The notes under the pieces are model-generated. The model did no database searches, had not been told where the DNA came from, and saw nothing but the letters and a program-made list of their open reading frames with translations. A stretch of DNA of 50,058 nucleotides from Promethearchaeati archaeon. GTDB lineage: Archaea; Asgardarchaeota; Heimdallarchaeia; JABLTI01. Position 1 is the stretch's first letter, and every line of letters begins with the position of its first letter. Of the stretch, positions 25,804 to 33,280 are shown piece by piece. Where the stretch lies: the NCBI GenBank assembly GCA_013166835.1, contig JABLTI010000008.1, positions 1 to 50,058 of the forward strand. The letters are read 5' to 3'. The translations under genes were made by a program, and so were the position numbers.

Positions 25804-26852
25804 AGCTTTGGATCCAATGCATCCCTTAGTGCATCACCCATAAGGTTGAAACCTAACATCGTTACGAAGATCATTAATGCAGGAAACGTAGGCATCCACC
25901 AATAGGTTAACAATACATCTCTATAAGCAGCAAGATCATCACCCCAAGAAACTGCAGTAGGATCACCAAACCCAAAGAATGCGAGTCCTGTAATACTCAT
26001 AATTGTTCCTGCAATACCAAGGCTTGTAATAATGATTATTGGAGATAAAGCATTCGGTAAAATATGTTTAAAGACTATCCGAGTATCCTTTGCACCTAAA
26101 GCGCGTTCCGCCTCTACAAATTCACGAGCTTTAAGACTTAGGACAGTACTTCTTACAATTAGACTTATACCACCCCATTGTATTAAACCCAAAATTGTTA
26201 GAACAATGATGTAGTATGCTCCTTCAAATTTGAAAAATCCTATGTCCCTGAAAAGTGACACAGCAAAAATGAATAAAATGAAATCAGGTAACCCAATAAT
26301 AACTTCATTTATTCTTTGAATAATATCATCGAATAATCCACCATAGAATCCTGATACTGCTCCAACAATTGTACCAATTACTGTAGTGAACATTTGACCC
26401 ACTAAACCTAAAGTCATAGAAAGTGGAGTGCCAAAAACCATTCTGGAAAAGATATCATGACCTAAAGAATCTGTACCAAAAGGATACTGTAAATTGGGTG
26501 GAGTAATTTCATCACCTACAAGAATATGTTTTGGATGTGCAATTAATCGAAAGTATTTATTTGTTCCCGGAATCCAAATTTCAATAAAATAATTGTGGAA
26601 ATCCCAAGGATCACCAGTAGGATTATTCAGACCAAATAAAGCATCATATTGTTGTATAATAAATGCTACAATGGCAATGATTATTAGTGCAACAACTATG
26701 CCTAATCCAAACATTCCAAGGGTATCCTTTCTCATTCTCTTATATGTGATAGACCAAAGATTGGAGCCTTCTACAAGCTTTAAGGTTTCGAGAATTTCTA
26801 CTTCACGTTCAGAATGTTTCGTAATTGACTCTTGTTGTGATGCTGATGCCAT
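25797..26852 (-). CDS. ABC transporter permease, DppC/OppC type
   Basis: Six membrane segments with the DppC N-terminal extension. PFGTDSLGHDIFSRMVFGTPLSM is the classic DppC/OppC block, and the EAA loop is EFVEAERALGAKDTRIVFKHILPNA, which contacts the ATPase. It would import peptides or related solutes with a DppB partner, two ATPases and a binding protein. None of these lies beside it: both neighbours run in the opposite direction. It is therefore an orphan in this window or works with subunits encoded elsewhere. Confidence 0.88.
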   Translation of the reverse strand: MASASQQESITKHSEREVEILETLKLVEGSNLWSITYKRMRKDTLGMFGLGIVVALIIIAIVAFIIQQYDALFGLNNPTGDPWDFHNYFIEIWIPGTNKYFRLIAHPKHILVGDEITPPNLQYPFGTDSLGHDIFSRMVFGTPLSMTLGLVGQMFTTVIGTIVGAVSGFYGGLFDDIIQRINEVIIGLPDFILFIFAVSLFRDIGFFKFEGAYYIIVLTILGLIQWGGISLIVRSTVLSLKAREFVEAERALGAKDTRIVFKHILPNALSPIIIITSLGIAGTIMSITGLAFFGFGDPTAVSWGDDLAAYRDVLLTYWWMPTFPALMIFVTMLGFNLMGDALRDALDPKLK

Positions 26853-27012
26853 ATAAATTTGCCCGCCTAATCACCATTTTAACGTGCGGTTATATCCTTA
26901 ACATTTTAACTCTTATCTAAAAGCATATCGCTTCGTATGAGTATATTAATTTTGAATTATCTAGGGAGATTTTTTATGCTAAAAACGGATTAAATAACTA
27001 GGTTAAGGAAAT

Positions 27013-27270
27013 ATGTCAGAATACTTCAAGTTCTTCTTTGTAAAAGCAGTAGGAAATGGTTCATTATTTGTCGGACCAAAATATTCTGTTCTAGAAGATT
27101 CGAAGGAAAAAGAAGAATTAATGTATCAAACACACAAAATTCTGACAGATGCAGCAATTGATGTATCCCGGATAATGGAAGATGAGGATTATGGAGAATT
27201 GAGATTTTATATCAACAATAAACTAGAAAGAGCTTTAGAAATACTCCATGAAATAGATGAGGAATTTTGA
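27013..27270 (+). CDS. small protein of unknown function
   Basis: 85 residues. A short N-terminal beta-like stretch (KFFFVKAVGNGSLFVGPKYSVL) is followed by two acidic helices ending EILHEIDEEF. ATG at 27013 is preceded by AAGGAA. Its TGA directly abuts the partial tRNA-Asn copy at 27270. No family was recognised. Confidence 0.6.
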   Translation: MSEYFKFFFVKAVGNGSLFVGPKYSVLEDSKEKEELMYQTHKILTDAAIDVSRIMEDEDYGELRFYINNKLERALEILHEIDEEF

Positions 27271-27303
27271 AAAGAAGAATTGGTGCCGACAACAGGATTT
27301 TAA
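27270..27303 (-). repeat. partial copy of the tRNA-Asn 3' end and its flank
   Basis: 31 of 34 positions match 28478-28511. The copy includes 11 bp of downstream flank, the CCA, the discriminator, the acceptor 3' strand, one T-stem strand and part of the T loop; similarity stops there. It is in direct orientation 1.2 kb from the intact tRNA, as expected for an att-type repeat left by integration at a tRNA 3' end. Confidence 0.65.
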
Positions 27304-27365
27304 TAGATAGTACAAAAAATTTTTGATTATCATAAGATATTATCTGAAGTTCATTAGAGTTGACA

Positions 27366-27377
27366 TTATATTAAAAT
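27366..27377 (+). promoter_or_regulatory. TATA box of the serine hydrolase gene
   Basis: TTATATTAAAAT lies about 37 nt before the ATG at 27408, predicting a transcript that starts just before TTG 27402 or ATG 27408. Confidence 0.5.
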
Positions 27378-27407
27378 CCTCTTTTAGTATTATTAATTTG
27401 ATTGTCA

Positions 27408-28436
27408 ATGGAAAATAGAATTAAGATCTTTACTAATATCTTAAAAAAACTACAAAAAGAGTATAAGATTCCTGGTTTAACATTTGCTATTATTCATAAG
27501 AACAAAATAATAAGTAAGGAAGGATTAGGTTATGCTGATATTGAAAATAAGATAAAAGCTGAAGCTAATACTCAATACAGAATTGCATCACTCACTAAAC
27601 CAATGTCTGCGACAATTATCTTAAAACTAGTAGAATTAGGAAAATTGAAACTGGATGATCCTATTGCTGAATTATATCCAGATTATAAAGAAAAATTCCT
27701 TAAGTTTAAGGAATTGTTCATTAAGAAAGAAATCACAGGAGTTATTGAGAATTATGATTTTAATAGAGAGGATATAACCATAAGACATCATCTAACTCAT
27801 ACTTCAGAAGGAGTTCCAGGTGATAATTACAGATATAGTGGTTTCTTATATGGAGAATTAACAAAAGTTATCAATAACGTTTCAGAGGAAGATTTCGAGT
27901 CTTTAATTAAAAGAGAAATAATTGAAAAGTTGAAAATGGAAAGTACAATAACTTGTAAGAAAAATGAGGAATATGATAAGGAACCTGAAAGACTAGCTGT
28001 TCCATATTATACTGATGAAAAGGGAAATGTAATAAAAAGTGTTTATCCTCTTTTTGATTTAAATACTGCAGCAGGAATTATTTCAACTGTTGAGGATTTA
28101 GCCAAATTTGATAAAGCTCTAGACAAAAATCAAATTATATCAGAACAATCAAAAGAATTAGCATTCACTCCTATGATCTCTAATACAGGATGTACACTTC
28201 CTTATGGATTAGGTTGGTTCATTCAAAATCATGTTACATTAAATCAAAAAATACTCTGGCATTTTGGATTTGGTGATAATTCTATTTCATCATTATATGT
28301 TAAAATCCCAAGTGCAGAACTCACTATGATATTACTCGCAAATTCTGATGCTCTGTGTAATTTCGATGGATTCGCTGATGATGAAGATGTATCCCATTCG
28401 CCTTTTGCTAAAGCTTTTCTTGAAGCATTTATCTAA
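27408..28436 (+). CDS. serine beta-lactamase-like hydrolase (class C / penicillin-binding-protein fold)
   Basis: The catalytic SxxK motif is ASLTKPMSATI (Ser61, Lys64 counted from ATG 27408). The YxN-like motif reads YSG (143-145, in RYSGFLYGEL), and a late HFGFGDN replaces the usual HTG/KTG. GLTFAIIHKNKI and GLGYADIENK are typical of the family. There is no signal peptide, so it is a cytoplasmic esterase or peptidase rather than a resistance enzyme. It is the only gene inside the segment bounded by tRNA-Asn and its partial copy, so it may have arrived by integration. Confidence 0.82.
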   Translation: MENRIKIFTNILKKLQKEYKIPGLTFAIIHKNKIISKEGLGYADIENKIKAEANTQYRIASLTKPMSATIILKLVELGKLKLDDPIAELYPDYKEKFLKFKELFIKKEITGVIENYDFNREDITIRHHLTHTSEGVPGDNYRYSGFLYGELTKVINNVSEEDFESLIKREIIEKLKMESTITCKKNEEYDKEPERLAVPYYTDEKGNVIKSVYPLFDLNTAAGIISTVEDLAKFDKALDKNQIISEQSKELAFTPMISNTGCTLPYGLGWFIQNHVTLNQKILWHFGFGDNSISSLYVKIPSAELTMILLANSDALCNFDGFADDEDVSHSPFAKAFLEAFI

Positions 28437-28488
28437 AAATGATTTCTTAGTTAATCAGATAGTGTTTTAGAAAAAACAAAAGAAGAAT

Positions 28489-28563
28489 TGGCGCCGGCAA
28501 CAGGATTTGAACCTGTGGCCACTCGGTTAACAGCCGAGAGCTCTACCGCTGAGCTATGCCGGC
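28489..28563 (-). tRNA. tRNA-Asn(GTT), CCA encoded
   Basis: The minus strand folds as a full cloverleaf: acceptor GCCGGCA/TGCCGGC, D stem GCTC/GAGC, anticodon stem CTCGG/CCGAG with loop CTGTTAA (anticodon GTT), a 5-nt variable loop, T stem ACAGG/CCTGT with loop TTCAAAT, discriminator G and genomic CCA. No intron. A TATA box lies ~35 nt upstream at 28593-28603. Confidence 0.96.
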
Positions 28564-28592
28564 ATTTTATGCGTTTTATTTGCCTTCAAACT

Positions 28593-28603
28593 TATTTTAT
28601 ATT
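28593..28603 (-). promoter_or_regulatory. TATA box of tRNA-Asn
   Basis: Minus-strand AATATAAAATA, about 35 nt before the mature 5' end of the tRNA. Confidence 0.5.
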
Positions 28604-28787
28604 CTTTTTGGTTGATATGTGAAAGGTAAAAATTTTCGATTTCAATGATTTTTACTTCTACCTCAATAACTTTGTTTTACCGTTAAAATAACAAATGCTT
28701 ATTATTTTCCAAAATCACTGTCTTGTAATTCACACTGATGTGAATTATTCCTATCTATTACTATCTGTATGGAGCTATAGAAAAACA

Positions 28788-29153
28788 ATGGTTAAATTAG
28801 ATAAGATTGGGTTCTTCTCTGCATTACTTGGAGGGCTCTTTGGCGTAGTAGCTGGTATTTTGGGCTTTGTAGACATTACCATATTTACCCCTTGGTATCT
28901 TGGTGGTAACGGTTTACTTGGCTGGCTTATTGATCCAACTTTTACAAGTATTATTTGGCCAATAATATTCATTGCTTTATGTGGAATTGCTCTTATTATA
29001 GGTGCGACAAAATCATTCTTTGGTATTCTAGAATTTGATCTAATTATTTGGGGAATTATTCTAGTAATAATTGGCGCACTTGTTTGGGGTATAGCTGGTT
29101 GGTTAATTCTACTTGGTGGTATCCTAGTTATTGTAGCCAAATTCTTGGATTAA
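28788..29153 (+). CDS. small four-TM membrane protein of unknown function
   Basis: Counted from ATG 28788 (MVKLDKIGFF), the protein has 121 residues and is nearly all hydrophobic: four segments rich in Gly/Ile/Leu (LLGGLFGVVAGILGF, IIWPIIFIALCGIALIIGA, LIIWGIILVIIGALVWGIAGWLILL). The frame is open 31 codons upstream, but that part reads as non-coding. No motif was recognised. A strong terminator follows. Confidence 0.6.
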   Translation: MVKLDKIGFFSALLGGLFGVVAGILGFVDITIFTPWYLGGNGLLGWLIDPTFTSIIWPIIFIALCGIALIIGATKSFFGILEFDLIIWGIILVIIGALVWGIAGWLILLGGILVIVAKFLD

Positions 29154-29161
29154 TAATACAT

Positions 29162-29200
29162 GAAATCAATTTTTTGATTTCTCTTTTTCCTTTTTTTTAA
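29162..29200 (+). terminator. intrinsic-type terminator
   Basis: GAAATCAA (29162-29169) / TTGATTTC (29174-29181), a perfect 8-bp stem with a TTTT loop, followed by T-rich CTCTTTTTCC and a run of T. Confidence 0.65.
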
Positions 29201-29298
29201 TTTCATCTTTGCGGTACAAATCAAACAGAAAGTTTTTAGTAAAATCTAGTTAACTAAATCAGAAAACATAGCTATAGTTCTTCTAAGGAGAAAAATAC

Positions 29299-31002
29299 AT
29301 GCCTGGCAATGAACCTCATGACGAAGATAAACAAAGTATTTCATCCATTCCTGAAATAACAGATTTATCTTTTATTGAGCAAGACTATGAGGAGGATTTG
29401 TCAGATAGTGCATTAGAAGAAATTCCTGAAAGAGAAAAGCTCTATGGGCGCTCTATTTTATCTAATTTCAGTTTTGGAATGGTTGATCCATTTCTTACCA
29501 CAATTGCAGTTGATATGGGAATTTCCGGTAGTCAAATGGGTTGGTTGAGAGCAATCACAAATCTTCTTGGGAATTTTGTACAACCAGTCTTTGGTTTCTT
29601 ATCTGACACAATACAGAGACGTACGATTTTCGTTGCCCTTTCAAATATTCTATACTCTAGTGTATGGATATTATTACTATTTGTTAATCAAATATGGATG
29701 ATTATCTTAATGGCTGGGATAATCTCATTAGTTGTGTCAATGGGGACTCCCGCTTGGACAGCATTGCTTGGGGAAGTAGTGCCTTCGAAAATAAGAGGGA
29801 AAATAATTGCTAAAGTAAATTGGTTATCCCAGTTTTCGTATATAGCTTCAACGATTCTTGGTGGAATTATCTTAAATTATGTTATTGGAAATTTGTCTAT
29901 AGGCTCTCGCACAATTAAACTTAATATGCTTTTAACCATCTCAATAGGATTACTGGCAGGTTTAATATCCGCGATAATCATCATGACTTTCAAAGAAAAG
30001 AAAGCACGTGATAGAGGGCAAAGACTTAACGCTTTACTCGATGAGGAAAATCAAAAATTATTGTTAAGATCAGATAAACAATTTGATGAAGGTCCTTGTT
30101 TAATAGAAGAAGATATCATTGTTGATAAAGACCCTCAGAGTATAGTAGCTAGTAGTCAAGAGATAATTTGTGTTTCTTCAGAGGATCAAACCAAGAAATC
30201 TATAACTTTGGATTCAACAAAAGATAAACTTCTCACTCGAAAACCATTTTCTCAAAGAGTAACTGTGATGTTAAAGGATAAAGAATTCATTAAATTTACA
30301 GTGATCTTTGGCATTCAATCGTTTTTCATGTCTTATTGTTGGCCTCTTTTCCCAATAAGACAACGAAGTGAAATTGCAGCAAATTTCGTTGAAATAGCGG
30401 TATTCTCTGTTATTATGAGCGTGGCTTCACTTTTAACAATTCGTTATGCGGGAAGGATTTCAGATTTAATTGGTAGGAAACCTCAGATGTTCTTAAATCG
30501 GCTAATACTAATTACTATGCCACTAGGCTATATGTTTGCCAGTCAAGTCTGGCATATAATTCTCATTCATGCAATTATTTGTATTCCACTCGGATTAAAT
30601 TCTGCTGTAATGCAAGCGTATCTCATTGATGTTACACCAGAAGATGATCGGAGCATGTATGTTGGCTTCTATAATATGTTTTATGGGCTCTTTCTTTTCT
30701 TAGGATCACTCGCTGGAGGTTATATGGCTGATTTCTTAAAGGGAATAATTACGATCTTCGGGTTTACACCTGCTTTCGATCCAATCAAAGCTATAACAAT
30801 TGCTTTTTCAGTTGGATTTGTTGGTCGATTGTTAACAACGATACCCTTTCTGTGGCTCAAAGATGTAAAATCATTCCCCTATAAATTAAAGGATTTGCCA
30901 AGATTGGTTTTAACAAGCAAAAAGCTATTTGCGTTAATTGCATCGGTATCCATTTTCTTTGGCATCATTTTCATATATGTAGGTATTACGGGCTTCGCTT
31001 AG
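29299..31002 (+). CDS. major facilitator superfamily transporter
   Basis: Twelve membrane segments in two halves. An acidic ~50-residue cytoplasmic N-tail precedes TM1. The MFS loop 2-3 motif appears as QPVFGFLSDTIQRR, and its second-half equivalent as RYAGRISDLIGRKPQM. The central loop between TM6 and TM7 is unusually long (~90 charged residues). MGWLRAITNLLGN and WTALLGEVVPSKIRGKI resemble drug/sugar exporter-type MFS proteins; substrate is not predictable. SD AAGGAG sits ten nt before the ATG. Confidence 0.85.
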   Translation: MPGNEPHDEDKQSISSIPEITDLSFIEQDYEEDLSDSALEEIPEREKLYGRSILSNFSFGMVDPFLTTIAVDMGISGSQMGWLRAITNLLGNFVQPVFGFLSDTIQRRTIFVALSNILYSSVWILLLFVNQIWMIILMAGIISLVVSMGTPAWTALLGEVVPSKIRGKIIAKVNWLSQFSYIASTILGGIILNYVIGNLSIGSRTIKLNMLLTISIGLLAGLISAIIIMTFKEKKARDRGQRLNALLDEENQKLLLRSDKQFDEGPCLIEEDIIVDKDPQSIVASSQEIICVSSEDQTKKSITLDSTKDKLLTRKPFSQRVTVMLKDKEFIKFTVIFGIQSFFMSYCWPLFPIRQRSEIAANFVEIAVFSVIMSVASLLTIRYAGRISDLIGRKPQMFLNRLILITMPLGYMFASQVWHIILIHAIICIPLGLNSAVMQAYLIDVTPEDDRSMYVGFYNMFYGLFLFLGSLAGGYMADFLKGIITIFGFTPAFDPIKAITIAFSVGFVGRLLTTIPFLWLKDVKSFPYKLKDLPRLVLTSKKLFALIASVSIFFGIIFIYVGITGFA

Positions 31003-31192
31003 ATATATTCGTTGCAGCATAACCAATATTTGCAGTGAAAATAAGCTATTTTAATACTAAATCTAAGTACTATATAGACATTAGATAAGGTTTCTAAATG
31101 TCACGCTATTAAGAAGAACTAGGCAAAAATCCACTAGAATATACGTAAATTTTTGTCAGAAGACTTTAAAACAATAGCACAAATTTATATTG

Positions 31193-31213
31193 TACCAATA
31201 TTTAAAATTGGTA
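31193..31213. promoter_or_regulatory. inverted repeat enclosing a TATA-like element
   Basis: TACCAAT-ATTTAAA-ATTGGTA: 7-bp perfect arms flank ATTTAAA, about 38 bp before the TTG start at 31242. A protein binding the arms would cover the TATA box, so this is a candidate repressor operator. Confidence 0.5.
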
Positions 31214-31241
31214 AATTAAGTTAGTCGGAGTTGTATAATTA

Positions 31242-31973
31242 TTGTCTGCCAGGGTACCATTAAAAGAAATAGCTCTTAATTGCAAAGGCTGTAATAAAGA
31301 TATCAATATACCCATCTATGTAGACGATCTTAAAACCCAGGTGGGTGGGTTATGGCAAGTATCATTCTTACATGACGACCATGTAATTACTTTACTTCTA
31401 GACAAAAATCTATCATTACGACAGCATCGTGCATCTACAATTGCACGAACAAGTAGAGAAGAAGCTTCTGCAAGGGCTTCTGTTGGCGCAACCGCACAGG
31501 CCGCCTCAACATCAGCAGCTGCAGCAGCAACTCCCAGTCCTAGAGCAGAGGCAAGAGCAAGCATTACTCTTATGCTTAAAACATTCGGAAATACTCTCGA
31601 GTATGTGATGAAACCCGTAATGGTAGGAACGACAATCATCGTTTCTGGCGATCTTGCTCTTATGGAAATCGCTATAGCTACTTTGAAGATGTTTGTCCAT
31701 AAGAAAGAATTACGAGTATGTTGGTTTACTGAAACTTTTGTTGATCCAAGAGATTACGATATTATTGGAATTGCACCAGAACTACGCGATTACTACGAAA
31801 CTGAAGTGAATTTAGCAATTGATCAAAAGAAAGTCATCAATGGTGAAGAGTGCGATTATTGTCGTAAGGTCTTGAAAGGTCTAGATAAGATGAATGAAGC
31901 TAAAGCCGCTAATGAGCTAAAAGATCGAATAAAAAACGTTTATAGAAGTTTATTATGGATGCATCAAATTTAG
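31242..31973 (+). CDS. unknown two-domain protein with Ala/Ser-rich linker
   Basis: 243 residues with a TTG start. Residues 1-65 form a small domain with a CxxC (CKGC) and beta-strand character. Residues ~70-107 are a low-complexity Ala/Ser/Arg linker encoded by unusually GC-rich DNA (31440-31562). The C-terminal ~135 residues are mainly helical, with VIVSGDLALMEIAIATLK and a second CxxC in EECDYCRKVLKGL. The two CxxC pairs could share one zinc. No family was recognised. It lies 142 bp upstream of the complex-I-like cluster in the same direction, but a hairpin overlaps its stop. Confidence 0.65.
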   Translation: MSARVPLKEIALNCKGCNKDINIPIYVDDLKTQVGGLWQVSFLHDDHVITLLLDKNLSLRQHRASTIARTSREEASARASVGATAQAASTSAAAAATPSPRAEARASITLMLKTFGNTLEYVMKPVMVGTTIIVSGDLALMEIAIATLKMFVHKKELRVCWFTETFVDPRDYDIIGIAPELRDYYETEVNLAIDQKKVINGEECDYCRKVLKGLDKMNEAKAANELKDRIKNVYRSLLWMHQI

Positions 31974-31988
31974 CTAAAGAATTAGCTA
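31971..31988 (+). terminator. hairpin overlapping the stop codon
   Basis: TAGCTAA (31971-31977) / TTAGCTA (31982-31988) with an AGAA loop. T-rich sequence begins ~20 bp further on. Confidence 0.5.
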
Positions 31989-32115
31989 TTTGGTGTTCTT
32001 CCATGTTATTTTTATTTTTATGTGTTTTAATTTGCAATAATTTTTCATTCAAGAAAACAACCAATTAGCTAATATATCATAAAAGCTTAAATGCATTTTG
32101 TAGAGTTACTTTGTT

Positions 32116-32529
32116 GTGAAAAAGATGGCATTAACAATTAGTAATCTCCCTTTAGCTTTTGTACTCGCAATTGCATTTGCATTTGGGTTATTTCTATTTG
32201 CTTTCATATTCATCTTATTAAGAAAACCCTTCAGGAAAAAAGTGAAGGATGAAGAAGCAAAAAAACTCAAGCAAAAAATTGTTTCCACTAAAGCGAGTGG
32301 TAAATATCTAAATCGATATTTGTCATATGCTATGTATATTGTGGTTTTTGGTATAATTGCTGTTTTCCTAATGCTGTCATTTTTCACAATTAATGATATA
32401 GTTGCTTTAAGTGATATGTGGCCATTTATTTTCGTTGTTGTTGTTTTAATCTTTTGTAGTCTTGTAATTGTTGAAAAAGTTAAGACAGAGAGCAAGAGAA
32501 CTGTACAGAGAGATATGCGCAGATTGTGA
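32116..32529 (+). CDS. small complex-I-like membrane subunit, NuoA-like by topology
   Basis: 137 residues with three membrane segments (near 8-32, 68-88, 95-115) separated by a basic loop (KPFRKKVKDEEAKKLKQK), the layout of NuoA/ND3. The Glu/Asp residues of the NuoA TM2 signature are not evident, so the assignment rests on topology and position. The start is GTG 32116, or ATG 32125 three codons later. First of five overlapping genes. Confidence 0.5.
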   Translation: MKKMALTISNLPLAFVLAIAFAFGLFLFAFIFILLRKPFRKKVKDEEAKKLKQKIVSTKASGKYLNRYLSYAMYIVVFGIIAVFLMLSFFTINDIVALSDMWPFIFVVVVLIFCSLVIVEKVKTESKRTVQRDMRRL

Positions 32530-32543
32530 AGGAGAATGAGGAA

Positions 32544-32873
32544 ATGTCCAATAACGAACGTCCTAAGAAAAGAATCGACCAGTGGTTTATCCGGGGGATT
32601 GGTGTAGTTACTGCAAGTATTTTTCTCACTGTCATGACTTTCACTCTATTGGATTTACAACAAGGTTTATTCTTTACTGAAGGAACACAATCCGTAGGTT
32701 TAGATTACATTCTTTTAATACAGCAAATTGGCCAATATCTTTGGACATTTCGTGTGCTAGATTTAGTCTTAATTTTGATCATTTTAGTTTTAATTATAAT
32801 TTCAACAACTTATCTGATGAATTTTAAAGCACAAGTAATTAGAAGAAATCAAGACAGAGGGAGGTACAGATAA
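32544..32873 (+). CDS. small two-TM membrane subunit (possible NuoJ-like fragment)
   Basis: About 109 residues from ATG 32544, chosen because AAGGAG lies nine nt upstream; an in-frame GTG at 32526 overlaps the preceding stop. Two membrane segments (VVTASIFLTVMTFTLLDL and LDLVLILIILVLIIISTTYL) flank a loop. Position between NuoA-like and NuoK-like genes suggests a NuoJ-type or Mrp-type small subunit, but sequence alone does not show it. Its TAA overlaps the next ATG (TAATG). Confidence 0.5.
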   Translation: MSNNERPKKRIDQWFIRGIGVVTASIFLTVMTFTLLDLQQGLFFTEGTQSVGLDYILLIQQIGQYLWTFRVLDLVLILIILVLIIISTTYLMNFKAQVIRRNQDRGRYR

Positions 32874-33280
32874 TGCTTGATTGGACTTCTTTCTTTCCCT
32901 ATACACTTATTGCTTCTCTAGTGCTCTTTGCAATCGGTATTTATGGAATCATTACTTGTAAGAACTTTTTACGTGCTGTTTTTGGCATAGAAATTTTATT
33001 ATTGACTGCTAATTTATTGCTTTTGTCTTTTGGTTTAGGAAGTAGTGAAGAAACATCTTTGATATCTGATCCTTTTGCACAAACTCTCTCCTTAATGATT
33101 ATAGCAGTTAGCGCAGTCTTTCTTATACTTGGTTCTTCAATAAACAAACTTTTACAAGAAAACAATGATGAGATTCTAGATTTTAATTTTGAAGCTGAAG
33201 ATGCCCCCTTTAAAAAATCAGAAGAACAAGAAGAGCAAACAACATCACCTGATACAATCAAGGAGGATGAGGAAGAATGA
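32873..33280 (+). CDS. NuoK/MrpC-like membrane subunit
   Basis: Three membrane segments with the family pattern LVLFAIGIYGIITCKNFLRAVFGIEILLLTANLLLLSFG, including the TM2 Glu in GIEILLL that is conserved in NuoK/MnhC/HyfE-type subunits for proton translocation, and a third segment LMIIAVSAVFLILGSSI. An acidic ~35-residue tail rich in Glu is added at the C-terminus. It overlaps both neighbours (TAATG upstream, ATGA downstream), so translation is coupled. Confidence 0.8.
   Translation: MLDWTSFFPYTLIASLVLFAIGIYGIITCKNFLRAVFGIEILLLTANLLLLSFGLGSSEETSLISDPFAQTLSLMIIAVSAVFLILGSSINKLLQENNDEILDFNFEAEDAPFKKSEEQEEQTTSPDTIKEDEEE

Noticed and set aside
27281..27303. A second tRNA gene
   Set aside because: Only the 3' part is present; there is no T-stem partner strand, anticodon arm or D arm.
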